From: JBBKWJ01 sp037968895
Lineage (GTDB): Bacteria; Actinomycetota; Acidimicrobiia; Acidimicrobiales; SZUA-35
Direction of reading: 5' to 3'
DNA: 13,340 nucleotides
Assembly: GCA_037968895.1 (NCBI GenBank)
Contig: JBBKWJ010000033.1
Coordinates: forward strand, 1 to 13,340
The translations under genes and the position numbers were made by a program. Below are positions 12,572-13,340 of the stretch, piece by piece. Under the pieces are notes generated by a model. That model did not search any database and had not been told where the DNA came from. It worked only from the letters and a program-made list of their open reading frames with translations. The stretch's first letter is position 1; each line of letters starts with the position of its first letter.

Positions 12572-13294
12572 ATGCTCGACTTATGGCTCCAACCAGTTGA
12601 CGAGACGTCGGTGAAGTGGGCGGAGACGCATTCCTCGGTGCTAGACGAAGAGGAGACGCAACGGTGGCGGCGGTATCGGACTGACGAAAGCAGCGCTCTA
12701 TTTCTCGTTGCCCATGTGGTGACGCGTCTCGTCCTCTCGCGCTACGACGATCGAGACCCGGCAATGTGGCAGTTTGACCGCGGCGCCAACGGCCGACCCG
12801 AGATTGTCGGAGGCCCCTTCGGGCTGCGATTCAATATCTCCCATACCGAAGGCATGGTGGCGGTGCTCGTCCACGGCCAGGCCGATTGTGGCGTCGATGT
12901 TGAGCACACATGGCGAGCAACGGACATCAGAGGTGTTTCTCGCCGGGTGTTCACCGATGCCGAGCAAGACTCGATATTTTCGCTGCCTTCGGCGCAACAG
13001 GCCGATCGGTTCTACCAGCTCTGGACGCTCAAAGAAGCCTTTATTAAGGCGAAGGGCAAGGGCTTTGCCCTTCCGCTGAGCAAGTTCAGCTTCACCATCG
13101 CCACGTCCAAGTCAGGCGCTGAGCCGCTCATCGGGTTTGCCTGCGACCCAGCACTCGATTCTGAGCCGAACGATTGGCAGTTTTTCACCCACCGCCCTGA
13201 GTCAGGCCACGTTGTCTCGATCGCAGCACATCGAAGAACAGAATTGGACGACAGTTCCTTCACCGTCCGTCGACTCGACACTGGCGTCGTCTGA
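12572..13294 (+). CDS. Sfp-type 4'-phosphopantetheinyl transferase
   Basis: From the ATG at 12572 the protein has 240 residues, the usual size of Sfp/Gsp-type enzymes. The signatures are FNISHTEG (87-94), GVDVEH (107-112), and WTLKEAFIKAKGKGF (151-165). The expected Mg ligands are Asp109, Glu111 and Glu155, and the Lys residues near 158-163 would bind CoA. The enzyme transfers the phosphopantetheine arm of CoA to a serine of acyl or peptidyl carrier proteins, so it activates fatty acid, polyketide or nonribosomal peptide synthases. No carrier protein or synthase lies in the window. The start is set by family alignment and by TACATT 7 nt upstream; longer forms starting at 12437 would add a low-complexity extension not seen in the family. 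Its last 34 bases could be opposed by a minus-strand gene from the right edge, which I cannot confirm. Confidence 0.92.
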   Translation: MLDLWLQPVDETSVKWAETHSSVLDEEETQRWRRYRTDESSALFLVAHVVTRLVLSRYDDRDPAMWQFDRGANGRPEIVGGPFGLRFNISHTEGMVAVLVHGQADCGVDVEHTWRATDIRGVSRRVFTDAEQDSIFSLPSAQQADRFYQLWTLKEAFIKAKGKGFALPLSKFSFTIATSKSGAEPLIGFACDPALDSEPNDWQFFTHRPESGHVVSIAAHRRTELDDSSFTVRRLDTGVV

Positions 13295-13340
13295 GATTCG
13301 CACGCTCGGTGGCCGTGAAGTAGCCGCGGACGCGTGACCG

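Noticed and set aside
13260..13340. Possible end of a minus-strand gene entering from the right edge (a frame closing with TGA at 13262..13260).
   Set aside because: Only about 26 codons are visible, with no recognisable motif, and it would overlap the phosphopantetheinyl transferase end; it cannot be supported without sequence beyond the edge.

Overview
This is a moderately high-GC bacterial window, densely packed with short transcription units on both strands. The gene content (a TetR-regulated SsuD-like flavin monooxygenase, a DUF4395 membrane protein, an EntS-like MFS exporter, an Sfp-type phosphopantetheinyl transferase, and a CbiZ/CbiB/CobC cobalamin block) suggests an Actinomycetota member, perhaps Acidimicrobiia-like. 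So does the number of genes whose ATG lies 6-8 nt after a -10-like hexamer with no ribosome binding site. The lineage is an inference from style and content; no marker gene is present.

Left part (1-1949). A TetR/AcrR regulator is translationally coupled (TAATG overlap) to the N-terminus of an alkanesulfonate monooxygenase-like gene that runs off the left edge. Divergent from it is a class I glutamine amidotransferase followed by a 90-residue unknown protein.

Centre left (1959-4890), the most interesting part. A DUF4395 membrane protein with two CxxC motifs is divergent from a tight two-gene operon. The first gene encodes a 345-residue uncharacterised protein (GWTDGLPIVPPT signature, C-terminal CIDC). 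The second looks at first like two short ORFs split by a stop at 3963-3965. It is best read as one 175-codon gene with an in-frame UGA encoding selenocysteine in a U-G-S-C motif. A perfect 9-bp stem with a GUU loop lies 19 nt after the UGA, as expected for a bacterial SECIS element. Conventional gene calling would split or truncate this UGSC-family selenoprotein. A class I methyltransferase follows.

Centre (4921-8409). An MFS exporter is divergent from a DHFR/RibD-C-like reductase, which is followed by an acyl-CoA synthetase on the same strand.

Right part (8473-11919, minus strand). A sterol desaturase/fatty acid hydroxylase-family gene lies upstream of three overlapping cobalamin genes: a threonine-phosphate decarboxylase-type aminotransferase, CbiZ and CbiB. 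Together the three could cut the side chain from salvaged cobinamides and rebuild the native nucleotide-loop precursor.

Right end (11989-13294). A 148-residue unknown helical protein is divergent from an Sfp-type phosphopantetheinyl transferase. No rRNA, tRNA, CRISPR array, insertion sequence or long repeat was seen. No stretch over 300 bases lacks a gene.
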